Shown: positions 34,114 through 42,183 of the stretch, piece after piece
Position numbering within the stretch: position 1 is the stretch's first letter
Layout: each line of letters begins with the position of its first letter
Source of the DNA: Parafrankia irregularis
GTDB taxonomy: Bacteria; Actinomycetota; Actinomycetes; Frankiales; Frankiaceae
Direction: 5' to 3'
Assembly (NCBI RefSeq): GCF_001536285.1
Contig: NZ_FAOZ01000004.1
Span: 1-64,000, forward strand
Length of the DNA stretch: 64,000 bases
The notes under the pieces: generated by a model
Told to the model about the DNA's origin: nothing
Seen by the model: the letters and a program-made list of their open reading frames with translations, nothing else
The model's database searches: none
Position numbers and translations under genes: made by a program

Positions 34114-35118
34114 ATGGAGCCGCTGGTTGTCTTCACCGACGACGAGGCCCGAATGCTGCACGATCGGCTCGACGGCGTCGACCGGAATCCCTACCGGGAC
34201 TACCCGGCCTTCCGCCTGGCAGTCGCTGGCCTGGTCGAACGCGGTGACGTGCCCCGCTTCTTCGTCGAAGCCTGCCGGCGAGTCCACCGAGAGCGGACCG
34301 CGGGGGTCGCGGACATCCACGTGCTCCGCAACTGTCCGGTGGACGCGGAGATCCCGGAGCTCGGCAACGAGGACCCGTCCGCCCGGAAGCACGAATTGAA
34401 GAAGACGTTCATCGGTGAAGCGCTGTTGGAGCTCTTCGCGCAGCTGACCGGTACACCGCTGCTGGCGTACGCCCGCAACCAGGGTGACTTCTTCTCGGAC
34501 GTCGTCGCGATCGACCGGTTCGCCGGAATGCTCACTGGGTACAGCGACAGTGAGCTGTTCTTCCACAATGACCGCACGGCCCACGAGGTCCGTGCTGACT
34601 ATGTTTCGCTGCTCGGGATGAGGTGCCCGGCCGAGGACCTCGTGTACACCGGCTTCATCGACGGCCGCAACCTGCTGGAACACCTGGACGACCAGACGCG
34701 GCAGCGCCTTCGGGAGCCGAACTTCTTCACCCCGTTCGACGTCTACTCGCGTAGTAAGAACGCGAACCTCACCGGGTCGGAACGGCATCCGATCCTGGAG
34801 AACCACCACGCTTTCCGGTACCTCGACACGCGCACCACGGTCGCACCCGGAGCGCCGCTGTATGCCAAGGACGCCCTGCTCGAGATGAAGGACGCGGTGT
34901 CGCGTGCGACGCGGGTGCGTCACCGGATCATCGAACGGGACCTGCTCGTGTTCTCCAACCAGGACGGTCTGCACAGCCGGGAGAAGATCGACGTGGTCGA
35001 CCCGGATCAGGTGCGTAGCCGCTGGCTCCTCAAGACCTACGCGTTTCGCGACGTCGCCGCGAGGGACCGGCACCGGGACAAGTGGCTGGACGGCGTGCCG
35101 GGGCGGGTGGCCGACTGA
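34114..35118 (+). CDS. Fe(II)/2-oxoglutarate-dependent oxygenase (clavaminate synthase-like)
   Basis: The 334-residue protein fits the TauD/clavaminate-synthase superfamily. ELFFHNDRTAHEV gives the HxD iron ligands (His151, Asp153), followed by DYVSLLGMRCP. The distal LLVFSNQDGLHSREK gives the third His (287) and the 2-oxoglutarate-binding Arg (289). Enzymes of this branch (AsnO, VioC, clavaminate synthase) hydroxylate, desaturate or cyclise free amino acids. ATG at 34114 has GGAGG eight bases upstream; ATG 34108 is too close. It begins a plus-strand run of oxygenase, aminotransferase and small peptide, and faces the leuCD-like operon. Confidence 0.78.
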   Translation: MEPLVVFTDDEARMLHDRLDGVDRNPYRDYPAFRLAVAGLVERGDVPRFFVEACRRVHRERTAGVADIHVLRNCPVDAEIPELGNEDPSARKHELKKTFIGEALLELFAQLTGTPLLAYARNQGDFFSDVVAIDRFAGMLTGYSDSELFFHNDRTAHEVRADYVSLLGMRCPAEDLVYTGFIDGRNLLEHLDDQTRQRLREPNFFTPFDVYSRSKNANLTGSERHPILENHHAFRYLDTRTTVAPGAPLYAKDALLEMKDAVSRATRVRHRIIERDLLVFSNQDGLHSREKIDVVDPDQVRSRWLLKTYAFRDVAARDRHRDKWLDGVPGRVAD

Positions 35119-35215
35119 GCGCCGCGCCACGGCGGTCACCGCCGCCGCCACCACCGGTCCTGCGCATCAGCCCTGCCCGTCCTCGTCCGCTCGACCTCAG
35201 CACCGGAGGCCACCA

Positions 35216-36394
35216 GTGCCGACGCCATCCAATCGCCTGCGTTCGGTTCCCAGATCAGCGACCTACGCCGTCCTCGACCTGGTTCGGACCCTGCGCTCGC
35301 AGGGCCACGACGTCGTGGACCTGGGTGGTGGTGAGCCTGACTTCGACACCCCACGCCACATCAGCGACGAGGCGGTGGCCGCGATCCGCGGCGGACTCAC
35401 CCACTACACACCGAGCCGAGGACTGCCTGAGCTACTTGAGGCCGTCAGCGAGAAACTGGCCAAGGACAACGACGTGCTCGTCGATCCGGCCACTGACATC
35501 GTCGTCACGCCGTCGGCGAAGCACGCGCTGTTCGTCTCGTTGCTGGCCGTGCTCGACCCGGGCGACGAGGTCGTCGTCCCGACTCCCAGCTGGGTCAGTT
35601 ACGCGGCGATGGCCGGCATGCTCGGGGCGCGCCCGTCATTCGTCGAACTGGACTCGCACAGCGGCTTCCGACTGACCAGAGCGGCACTTGACCGTGCGCT
35701 GACTCCGCGGACGAAGGCTGTGCTGGTCAACACGCCCAACAACCCGACCGGTCGAGTGCTCGACCACGACGAGCTGTCGGCACTGGTGTCCTTCGCCGTC
35801 GACAACGACCTGTTCGTGGTCTCGGACGAGATCTACGAGAAGATCAGGTACGTCGACCGCAGACACGTCAGCCCGGCGGCGCTGCCCGGCGGTGCCGTCC
35901 GCACCCTGACGGTGAACGGCTTCTCGAAGGCACACGCGATGACTGGTTGGCGGCTCGGTTACGTCGCCGGGCCGACCGAGGTCATCGGGGAACTTCTCAA
36001 GGCGCAGCAGCACACTGTCGGGTGCGCCGGTTCCTTCGTCCAGCGGGGTGGGGTCGCCGCCCTGACCGGCTCGCCGGGGCCGGTCGAGACCATGGTGGCG
36101 GAGTACACCGCCCGGCGAGACCTCCTGGTCTCGAGGCTCAGCCAGCTGCCCGGGGTCGGCTGCGCCGCACCGGAAGGCGCGTTGTACGTCTTCCCCGACA
36201 TCACCGGCGTCGGTCTCGGGGACTCGGCGGCCTTCACCACATGGCTGCTGGAGCGGGCGCAGGTCGCGGTGACGCCGGGGTCGGCGTTCGGCCCCGGCGG
36301 CGAAGGACACGTACGGCTGTCGTTCGCGAACTCGCTGCCGGTGCTGGATGAGGCGCTCGACCGCATCGAGCGGGCGCTGCACGCGAGCCGATGA
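35216..36394 (+). CDS. class I PLP-dependent aminotransferase (aspartate aminotransferase group)
   Basis: The 392-residue enzyme has DLGGGEPDFDTP, HYTPSRGLPEL, NTPNNPTGRV, SDEIYEKIRY, the PLP lysine in NGFSKAHAMTGWRLGYV and a substrate-carboxylate Arg region GHVRLSFANS. GTG at 35216 follows GGAGG at seven bases. It belongs to the AspAT Ib-like group, broader in specificity than DapC and clearly different from the aminotransferase at 26157. Lying 97 bases after the oxygenase and opposite LeuC/LeuD paralogues, it probably converts a 2-oxoacid made by that route to an amino acid, or the reverse. This is inference. Confidence 0.87.
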   Translation: MPTPSNRLRSVPRSATYAVLDLVRTLRSQGHDVVDLGGGEPDFDTPRHISDEAVAAIRGGLTHYTPSRGLPELLEAVSEKLAKDNDVLVDPATDIVVTPSAKHALFVSLLAVLDPGDEVVVPTPSWVSYAAMAGMLGARPSFVELDSHSGFRLTRAALDRALTPRTKAVLVNTPNNPTGRVLDHDELSALVSFAVDNDLFVVSDEIYEKIRYVDRRHVSPAALPGGAVRTLTVNGFSKAHAMTGWRLGYVAGPTEVIGELLKAQQHTVGCAGSFVQRGGVAALTGSPGPVETMVAEYTARRDLLVSRLSQLPGVGCAAPEGALYVFPDITGVGLGDSAAFTTWLLERAQVAVTPGSAFGPGGEGHVRLSFANSLPVLDEALDRIERALHASR

Positions 36395-36612
36395 CGGACT
36401 GCGCCGGGTCCGTCCGGTCCCCGCCGCCGTAGCCCACGGAGTCGCCAGACCCGTTCGGTGAGCACGAGCGGCCGGATGCGTACCCGGAGTACCCGTGGCC
36501 AGCGCATCGGCGCGGTTCACCGGTCCGGGCCTGCCGGCGATGCCCATGGCAGGCCTCGCCTCGACACAGCGGATTCGACGTACCGAAGTCGTGAGAACTG
36601 ATCGGAGCTCCG

Positions 36613-36819
36613 ATGTCTGACCTGCAGCCGAACGACGACTCCCCGGCGCGGCGCACAGCGCCCCGACCGACCGACCCTGACACCGGCCAGCCGGGCGGGC
36701 CAGCCAACGCCGGAGCGGCCTCGACAGAGGCCGTACGGGGCGTGCTCAGAGAGCCGGGCCGAGCGTTGACGGTCGCTGCCGCCGACCAGGTCTACCTTGA
36801 GGCGAAGCTCTGGATCTGA
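36613..36819 (+). CDS. 68-residue peptide, function unknown
   Basis: ATG at 36613 has GGAG five bases upstream. The product has a Pro/Asp/Arg-rich, disordered N-terminal half. The C-terminal half is more protein-like (STEAVRGVLREPGRALTVAA), ending in LEAKLWI. No cysteine, signal peptide or transmembrane segment is present. It lies 218 bases after the aminotransferase and converges on the ArsR gene, whose stop is ten bases away. Small proteins in such loci may be carrier or scaffold peptides, or a peptide precursor, but I recognise no family and no peptide-modifying enzyme nearby. Confidence 0.5.
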   Translation: MSDLQPNDDSPARRTAPRPTDPDTGQPGGPANAGAASTEAVRGVLREPGRALTVAAADQVYLEAKLWI

Positions 36820-36829
36820 GGGCCGGCTT

Positions 36830-37654
36830 TCACCGGGCCGCCGCCGCCAGCGGCGGCGGCCCGGCGATCTGCTCCCGCCACGAGGAGACGTCCATGGCGA
36901 AGGTCCGCTCGAGGCCGTCGACGCCGGACGGCGTCACCTGGATCACCCGCGGACTGCGGCCGGGACGTACCCAGCCCAGGTCGAACAGCCGATGGGTCAA
37001 CGCGGCACCAAGCGCGCCGGCCAGATGGTGCTGGCGCCGTTCGCTCCAGTCGACGCAGTAGCGAGTGACCGGGCGGCGGGGAGGAAGACCGTCGAGGTCC
37101 ACCCCGAACTGCCGCAGCTCGGACCGGCCCCGCGCGGTCACCTCGTAACGGACGTCTCGACCGTACGACGCCGGCCGGTCGCGGCCGGCCTTCGTCGAGG
37201 GGTGGACTCCGTTGTGCCCGGTGAGTAGCTGGGCGTCCAGCAACGCACGCATCAGACCGACGCCGAGCATGCCGGCGACATGGTCATAACAGGTGCGCGA
37301 CCGGCGCAGGCCGTCGACATGTTTGCTCTGGCGCAATGATGTGACCGGCAGTGGTGGCGAGATGACCGCGAGCGCCTCGAGGGCGGCGGCGACGTCGGTG
37401 CTGGCCAGTTCGTAGTACCTGTTGCGCCCTTCACGGCGCACCGTCACCAGGCAGGCGTCCACCAGCTTCGCCAGGTGCGCGCTGGCCGTCGCGGGACTCA
37501 CCCTGGCCTCCGCCGCCAGGATGGTGGCCGGAATCGCCCGCCCGTCGCACAGTGCCTTGAGGATGCGGGCCCGGGACGGGTCGGCGATCAGCGCCGCCGC
37601 GCGGGCGATGTCCGGGTCGGCGCATGCTTGGTCAACCTGCTGATCGAGGTTCAC
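36830..37654 (-). CDS. ArsR-family helix-turn-helix regulator with a C-terminal extension
   Basis: The 274-residue protein opens with an ArsR winged helix (LIADPSRARILKALCDGRAIPA, then the recognition helix ARVSPATASAHLAKLVD and wing VRREGRNRYYEL). About 170 further residues form a second domain (VTRYCVDWSERRQHHLAGALGAAL) common in two-domain ArsR regulators of actinobacteria; no metal-binding CxC motif is visible, so it probably senses something other than metals. GTG at 37654 is chosen because it places the HTH near the N-terminus. It diverges from the exporter gene by 65 bp and is therefore the likely repressor of exporter and GAPDH. Confidence 0.82.
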   Translation of the reverse strand: MNLDQQVDQACADPDIARAAALIADPSRARILKALCDGRAIPATILAAEARVSPATASAHLAKLVDACLVTVRREGRNRYYELASTDVAAALEALAVISPPLPVTSLRQSKHVDGLRRSRTCYDHVAGMLGVGLMRALLDAQLLTGHNGVHPSTKAGRDRPASYGRDVRYEVTARGRSELRQFGVDLDGLPPRRPVTRYCVDWSERRQHHLAGALGAALTHRLFDLGWVRPGRSPRVIQVTPSGVDGLERTFAMDVSSWREQIAGPPPLAAAAR

Positions 37655-37677
37655 GACCCGAACCCTACCGCGAACAT

Positions 37678-37697
37678 GCTTCGTCGTGGGGCGAAGC
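37678..37697. promoter_or_regulatory. operator-like inverted repeat between ArsR and exporter genes
   Basis: GCTTCG and CGAAGC are separated by eight bases (TCGTGGGG) in the 65-bp divergent gap, 22 bases before the exporter ATG. It is the most obvious dyad in the gap and a candidate ArsR binding site. Confidence 0.45.
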
Positions 37698-37719
37698 TTT
37701 TCTCGCTGACACTGAGGCC

Positions 37720-39162
37720 ATGAACGCCGTAGACACCGCGCTGCCGCGAGTGCCGGCCTCCGCCCCGGCAGCCACGCCACTGGCGCTGGGTCCGCTCGTG
37801 GTCCTGAGTCTGGGCTACTTCCTGGTGATGCTTGACGTCACCGTCGTGACCGTGGCGGTGCCCGAGGTACGGCAGTCGCTCGGAGCCGGGCCAACCGGCC
37901 TGCAATGGGTCGTGGACGGATACAGCACCGTCTTCGCCGCCCTGCTGTTGCTCGGCGGCGGTCTCGGGGAGCGGCTCGGTCACCGCCGGGTCTTCATGGC
38001 TGGCCTCACACTGTTCGCCGCCGCCTCGGCGCTGTGCGCGCTCGCGGGGACCACCGGCGTGCTGATCGCCGGCCGGATGTCGCAGGGCGCCGGCGCGGCC
38101 CTGCTGGTACCGACCTCGCTCGCCCTGCTCGCCGGCGCTTATCCGCAGCGGTCCGCCAAGGCCCGCGCGCTGGGACTCTGGGCCGCCGTCGCGGGCGTGG
38201 CGTTCGCCGCCGGGCCGGTCGTGGGTGGGTTCCTCGTGGCCGGGCTCAGCTGGCGCGCCGTCTTCTGGATCAACGTTCCCGTCGTGGCGCTCGCGCTCCC
38301 GTTGACGACGCGGTATGTGCCGCGACCAGCCGCCAGCGACCGGACCCGCCGGATGGACCCGATCGGGCAGGTGTGCGCCGTCGTCGGACTCACGGGCATC
38401 GCGGGCGCGCTCAACCAGGCGGCCTCGTCCGGTTGGACGTCTCCGACCGTGTTGCTCGGATTCCTGGTCGGTGCCGCCGGCCTCGCGGCCCTCGTCGCGG
38501 CCGAGTACCGACTGGACATGAGGTTCCGCAGCGGCCTGACCGCCCGGCCGCCGATGCTGCCGCTGTTGTTGTTCCGTAACCTCGGATTCAGCGCGACCGC
38601 GGTGATCGGAGTCCTTCTCAACCTCGGCTACTACGGGATTCTGTATCTGAGCACTTTGTACTTTCAGGAACAACGAGGGTACGACGCGCTGGCCACCGGC
38701 CTGTTGCTGTTGCCATCGGTGTGCATGGCGCTGGTGGCGGCACCGTTGTCGGGTCGGCTCACCGCCCGGTACGGCCCGTACTGGCCCATGGCGGCCGCCC
38801 TGGCCCTCGGCTCGGCGGGCTTCCTGGGCTGGCTGGCGGCCGGACCGGACAGCCCCTACCCAGCGTTGCTGTTCGCCCTGGTCGCGACCGGCCTGGCGAC
38901 TCCGATGACGGTGCCAGCCGCAACTGCCGCGGTCATCGAGAGCGTGCCCGCGGATCGGGCCGGCACCGCCTCCGCCGTGTTCAACGTGGCACGGCAGATC
39001 GGCAACGCCGTGGGCGTGGCGCTGTTCGGGACGTTGATGGCGACGTCGTCCTCACCGACGGCCGGCCTGCACCTGTCGGCAGTGATCGCTTCCATCGCAT
39101 TCCTCCTCGGTTCCGTGCTGGCCCTGACCGCCCGGCGTCAGCACGTCGCCGTGGCTCCCTGA
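37720..39162 (+). CDS. DHA2-type (14-helix) MFS multidrug exporter
   Basis: The 480-residue membrane protein has 14 predicted helices. Motifs include LDVTVVTVAVPEV (MFS motif D1), GGGLGERLGHRR (motif A between helices 2 and 3), and GPVVGGFLVAGLSWRAVFWINVP (motif C/helix 5, in two parts GPVVGGFLV and WRAVFWINVP). This is the EmrB/QacA-like drug:proton antiporter group typical of self-resistance exporters. ATG at 37720 gives the short cytoplasmic N-terminus usual for the family. GAPDH follows 36 bases later in the same direction, and an ArsR gene is divergent, so both are probably induced together. Confidence 0.9.
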   Translation: MNAVDTALPRVPASAPAATPLALGPLVVLSLGYFLVMLDVTVVTVAVPEVRQSLGAGPTGLQWVVDGYSTVFAALLLLGGGLGERLGHRRVFMAGLTLFAAASALCALAGTTGVLIAGRMSQGAGAALLVPTSLALLAGAYPQRSAKARALGLWAAVAGVAFAAGPVVGGFLVAGLSWRAVFWINVPVVALALPLTTRYVPRPAASDRTRRMDPIGQVCAVVGLTGIAGALNQAASSGWTSPTVLLGFLVGAAGLAALVAAEYRLDMRFRSGLTARPPMLPLLLFRNLGFSATAVIGVLLNLGYYGILYLSTLYFQEQRGYDALATGLLLLPSVCMALVAAPLSGRLTARYGPYWPMAAALALGSAGFLGWLAAGPDSPYPALLFALVATGLATPMTVPAATAAVIESVPADRAGTASAVFNVARQIGNAVGVALFGTLMATSSSPTAGLHLSAVIASIAFLLGSVLALTARRQHVAVAP

Positions 39163-39198
39163 CCGTCGTGCCGAGAGCAACGAGAACAGGAGTACGAG

Positions 39199-40221
39199 AT
39201 GAGTGTTCGGGTAGCGGTGAACGGGTTCGGTCGGATCGGTCGAACCGTCACCCGGATCGCGCTGGACCGCCCTGGCGTGGACATAGTGGCCGTCAACGAC
39301 CTCGAGCGGCCAGAGCTGCTCGCTCACCTGTTCACCTACGATTCGACCCATGGCCGGCTCGCCGAGAAGGTCGTCGTGGACGACGGCGATCTGGTGGTCG
39401 CCGGGCGTCGAATCTCGGTGGTCCAGGAACGCGACCCGGCGGCGCTGCCCTGGCGCGAGTTCGGGGTGGACCTGGTCGTCGAGTCGACCGGAGTGTTCAC
39501 GGACGCGACGGCCGCCGCGGCGCACCTCAAAGCCGGCGCGTCGCGGGTCGTGATCGCAGCACCCGCGACCAACGAGGACGCCACGGTCGTGTTGGGGGTG
39601 AACGAACACGTACTGCACGAACGCCACCACGTCGTTTCCAACGCATCGTGTACCACGAACTGCGCGGCGCTGTTGGCGAAGACGTTGCACGACGCCTTCG
39701 GCGTCCGGCGCGGCCTGATGAACACCGCCCATGCCTACACCTCCGACCAGCGCCTGCAGGACCTGCCGCACCGTGACTACCGCCGGGCCCGGGCCGCCGC
39801 CGTGAACATCATCCCCACCACCACCGGCGCCGCCAAGGCGATCGGAAAGGTGCTGCCCGCCCTCGCAGGCAAGATCGACGGCCTGTCCATGCGGGTACCG
39901 GTGATCGACGGTTCCGTCGTCGACCTGACCGTTGAGGTGGCGACCCAGGTGACGGTCAGCGACGTGAACCTGGCGTTCCAGAAGGCGGCGAGCGGTGATC
40001 TGGCGGACCTTCTGGTCTACACCGAAGATCCACTCGTGTCGGCCGACATCGTCGGAACAGCGGCTTCCTGTACTTTCGACGCCGCCCTGACGATGGTCAG
40101 CGACGTCGACGACGCGGGGTCGCTCGTCAAGGTTGTCGGTTGGTACGACAACGAGACAGGCTTCTCGCATCGGACCCTCGACCTGGTGGAGCTCCTGGGC
40201 CGCCACGTCGCCGCCCGTTGA
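39199..40221 (+). CDS. gap: glyceraldehyde-3-phosphate dehydrogenase, type I
   Basis: The 340-residue enzyme has NGFGRIGR at residues 8-15, the catalytic SNASCTTNC (Cys151), the partner His178 in NTAHAYTSDQ, phosphate-binding TTTGAAKA and the C-terminal WYDNETGFSHR. All active-site residues are intact, so it should convert glyceraldehyde 3-phosphate, NAD and phosphate to 1,3-bisphosphoglycerate. AGGAG lies seven bases before ATG. It is not with pgk or tpi, as a housekeeping gap usually is, but directly behind a drug exporter in a putative biosynthetic locus. A spare, inhibitor-resistant GAPDH, as in pentalenolactone producers, would explain this placement. A second gap copy elsewhere is expected but not visible here. 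Confidence 0.9.
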   Translation: MSVRVAVNGFGRIGRTVTRIALDRPGVDIVAVNDLERPELLAHLFTYDSTHGRLAEKVVVDDGDLVVAGRRISVVQERDPAALPWREFGVDLVVESTGVFTDATAAAAHLKAGASRVVIAAPATNEDATVVLGVNEHVLHERHHVVSNASCTTNCAALLAKTLHDAFGVRRGLMNTAHAYTSDQRLQDLPHRDYRRARAAAVNIIPTTTGAAKAIGKVLPALAGKIDGLSMRVPVIDGSVVDLTVEVATQVTVSDVNLAFQKAASGDLADLLVYTEDPLVSADIVGTAASCTFDAALTMVSDVDDAGSLVKVVGWYDNETGFSHRTLDLVELLGRHVAAR

Positions 40222-40243
40222 CCTGTCCCGGTGCCGTGATTGA

Positions 40244-40268
40244 CGTGGGCGGCGACCTGCCGCCCACG
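40244..40268. terminator. perfect 10-bp stem hairpin between convergent genes
   Basis: CGTGGGCGGC and GCCGCCCACG pair perfectly around GACCT, between the GAPDH stop (40221) and the response-regulator stop (40281). The position suits a bidirectional terminator. No U-run follows on either strand. Confidence 0.6.
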
Positions 40269-40280
40269 GAGATCACACGA

Positions 40281-41078
40281 TCAACGCGATCTGATCTTGA
40301 GTACCGCTTCGAGTCGGTTGCGCGCTCCGAGCTTCGGCAACGCGTGGGAGACATGGCTCTTCACCGTGGCGGGAGACACCTGCAGCACGCTCGCGGTCTC
40401 GGTGGTCGACATACCCTGGGCGAGCAGGCTCAGGACCTCGAGTTCTCGCTCGGTGAGCGCTGATCGGCGGCTGCCACTGCTGCCGGCTCGGGCGGGCGCA
40501 GCCGAGAGCCCGGCCGGTCGCACCATTGTTTCAAGGCTCGGCGACAGCAACGTGTACCCGGCGCCGACCGCACGTACCGCGACGGGAAGACCTTTCATCT
40601 CGGCGTCCTTGACCAGAAAACCAGTCGCTCCTGCGGCAGCTGCTGCTGCCAGCCTTGCGTCGTCCCATTCGGTGGACACGGTCAGCACGGAGATATCCCT
40701 CGCCGTGATCTCGGAAATCAATTCGGCGGAGTCGTCTCGTGGTTCTGTGGACAACACGACGACGTCGGCGTCGCTTAGATTCTCCCACCTCTTGACCGGT
40801 ATCGAGCTGTCGACGCAGCCCAGCAGGCGGAGAGTATTGTCCTGACCTCTCGCGTTGCGCACCACCCTGCTGAGTACATGCCGCGATATCGGATCGTGGT
40901 CCGCCACCAGGACATCAATTCGCAGGATGTCGGCGAGGCTCTCGGATGGGTCGATGGCGGCCGGCTCGGGCGAAGCACGCGACGATCGGTCGGCTGTGGC
41001 CTCGTCCGCTCTGGAGCGTTGGTCGGCGTCGACACGGCCGTTCACGGTCGGGGTGGCAGCGTAATGCGTGATCACCAA
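40281..41078 (-). CDS. LuxR/NarL-type regulator with an atypical receiver domain
   Basis: The 265-residue protein has a receiver-like N-terminal domain (VLVADHDPISRHVL holds the acidic pair, FLVKDAE the Lys). The phosphoacceptor position in DADVVVLSTEP is Ser instead of Asp, so phosphorylation by a kinase is unlikely. The C-terminal LuxR HTH is complete (LTERELEVLSLLAQGMSTTE, then VSPATVKSHVSHALPKLG). Atypical response regulators of this kind (RedZ, JadR1 types) control antibiotic clusters and may bind small molecules. TTG at 41078 or GTG at 41075 can start the protein; AGGAG is six or nine bases upstream. No partner kinase is adjacent. Confidence 0.82.
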   Translation of the reverse strand: MVITHYAATPTVNGRVDADQRSRADEATADRSSRASPEPAAIDPSESLADILRIDVLVADHDPISRHVLSRVVRNARGQDNTLRLLGCVDSSIPVKRWENLSDADVVVLSTEPRDDSAELISEITARDISVLTVSTEWDDARLAAAAAAGATGFLVKDAEMKGLPVAVRAVGAGYTLLSPSLETMVRPAGLSAAPARAGSSGSRRSALTERELEVLSLLAQGMSTTETASVLQVSPATVKSHVSHALPKLGARNRLEAVLKIRSR

Positions 41079-41954
41079 TGCCGTCTCCTAGGCATACCTG
41101 CCTGGTAGCTTGTCCACGCGACAGGATTCTCGGCGGCGGATGACGACGGGCCGGAAGATCCCACCAGGCATCGGGAGGGAAGCTGGGTGTGAAACCTCGA
41201 GCGGTGCCGACTTCTACGGCGCGGGGCCGCCGCAGCGTGAGCCGGATTCCGTTAGGCGTTCAGGATGCGATGGCCTGTGAAGACTCGGTGTTCGCGGCCG
41301 GCTACGGCGGACGGCCCGGCGAGGTGGGAAATCCGAGGGCGACCATACTTCTACTATAGCGAGCCCATCGCGGAACGATCGAAGCAATTCCTGATATTCG
41401 AAGGCGCACCCGAGCCCGCTTCTGGGGTGACACGTCTGGCCAACTGTACCGGCGACGTCGTCACCTGCGAAAATCTATGAAACCCACATGTCCGGGATGT
41501 CGCCGGCTACGCGGTCTCGAAAAATTCCGGTAGCTCTGTGAGGATGGCCACAGATTCGGGGTGTGTGAAGATCGCTGTCGGTCGAGGTTTCGGTGGGTTT
41601 GGCCTGGCGGCAGTCCCGTATCTTGATCGGATGGTCCGTGTGTGGTCCTTTTCTGGTCTCCACGGTGTGGTGGGTTGCATCCTCGGGATCGGTTGGCAGT
41701 GTTCCGGACGTGGCGTGATCGCACCGGGGTTCCGGTGAACCCTGCATCGTCAGGAGCTCCTGGCTGAACGGACGGTCGACAGCCGAGGGGAGGGACTCAC
41801 ACCACGTAGGGCATCCGGCGGATCTCGGCGCCAGTTCTGGCGCGGCCTGTCAGAGTCCGCCGGTGTCATCCGGGCACGGCCGGGGCCGGATGGCCCAAGG
41901 AGGCCCAGTGAGGCCAGACCCCCTGGTAATCCGAGGGTTTGGCTGGTGATCGAG
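41079..41954. other. non-coding or unrecognised stretch before tRNA-Glu
   Basis: The 876-bp gap is lower in GC than its surroundings between about 41330 and 41720. An open frame at 41265-41480 (71 codons) ends in FEGAPEPASGVTRLANCTGD but has no convincing ribosome site and no recognised family. I treat the stretch as intergenic; a gene remnant cannot be excluded. It includes the promoter of the LuxR-type regulator and the 3' flank of tRNA-Glu. Confidence 0.4.
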
Positions 41955-42027
41955 TACCCCCAACGGGATTCGAACCCGTGCTACCGCCTTGAAAGGGCGG
42001 CGTCCTGGGCCACTAGACGATGGGGGC
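41955..42027 (-). tRNA. tRNA-Glu (UUC)
   Basis: The minus strand folds as a tRNA: acceptor GCCCCCA with TGGGGGT, anticodon stem CCGCC/GGCGG with loop CTTTCAA (anticodon UUC), and T-arm ACGGG-TTCGAAT-CCCGT. CCA is not encoded. In many actinobacteria this tRNA is adjacent to tRNA-Asp and tRNA-Phe; here those lie 11 kb away on the other strand. Confidence 0.93.
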
Positions 42028-42183
42028 AGCCGGCCGGTGCCGAGGCGAGGATCCGCCGCGGTGCCCGGCATCAGAACAGAGCAAGCATAGGGGATCCGCC
42101 GCACCGTCGACAAACGCCCACCACGTCAGATCGTCGCCGGCCCCGCCCAGATGTACGGAGGCTGGGCGGGGCCGGCCAGCCCG

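Noticed and set aside
41265-41480. Short plus-strand frame of 71 codons before tRNA-Glu
   Set aside because: No ribosome site, no recognised family, and mixed codon use. Kept only as a note in the gap entry.
41955-42027. tRNA-Glu as the attachment site of a second integrated element
   Set aside because: No integrase or duplicated tRNA 3' end is seen beside it.
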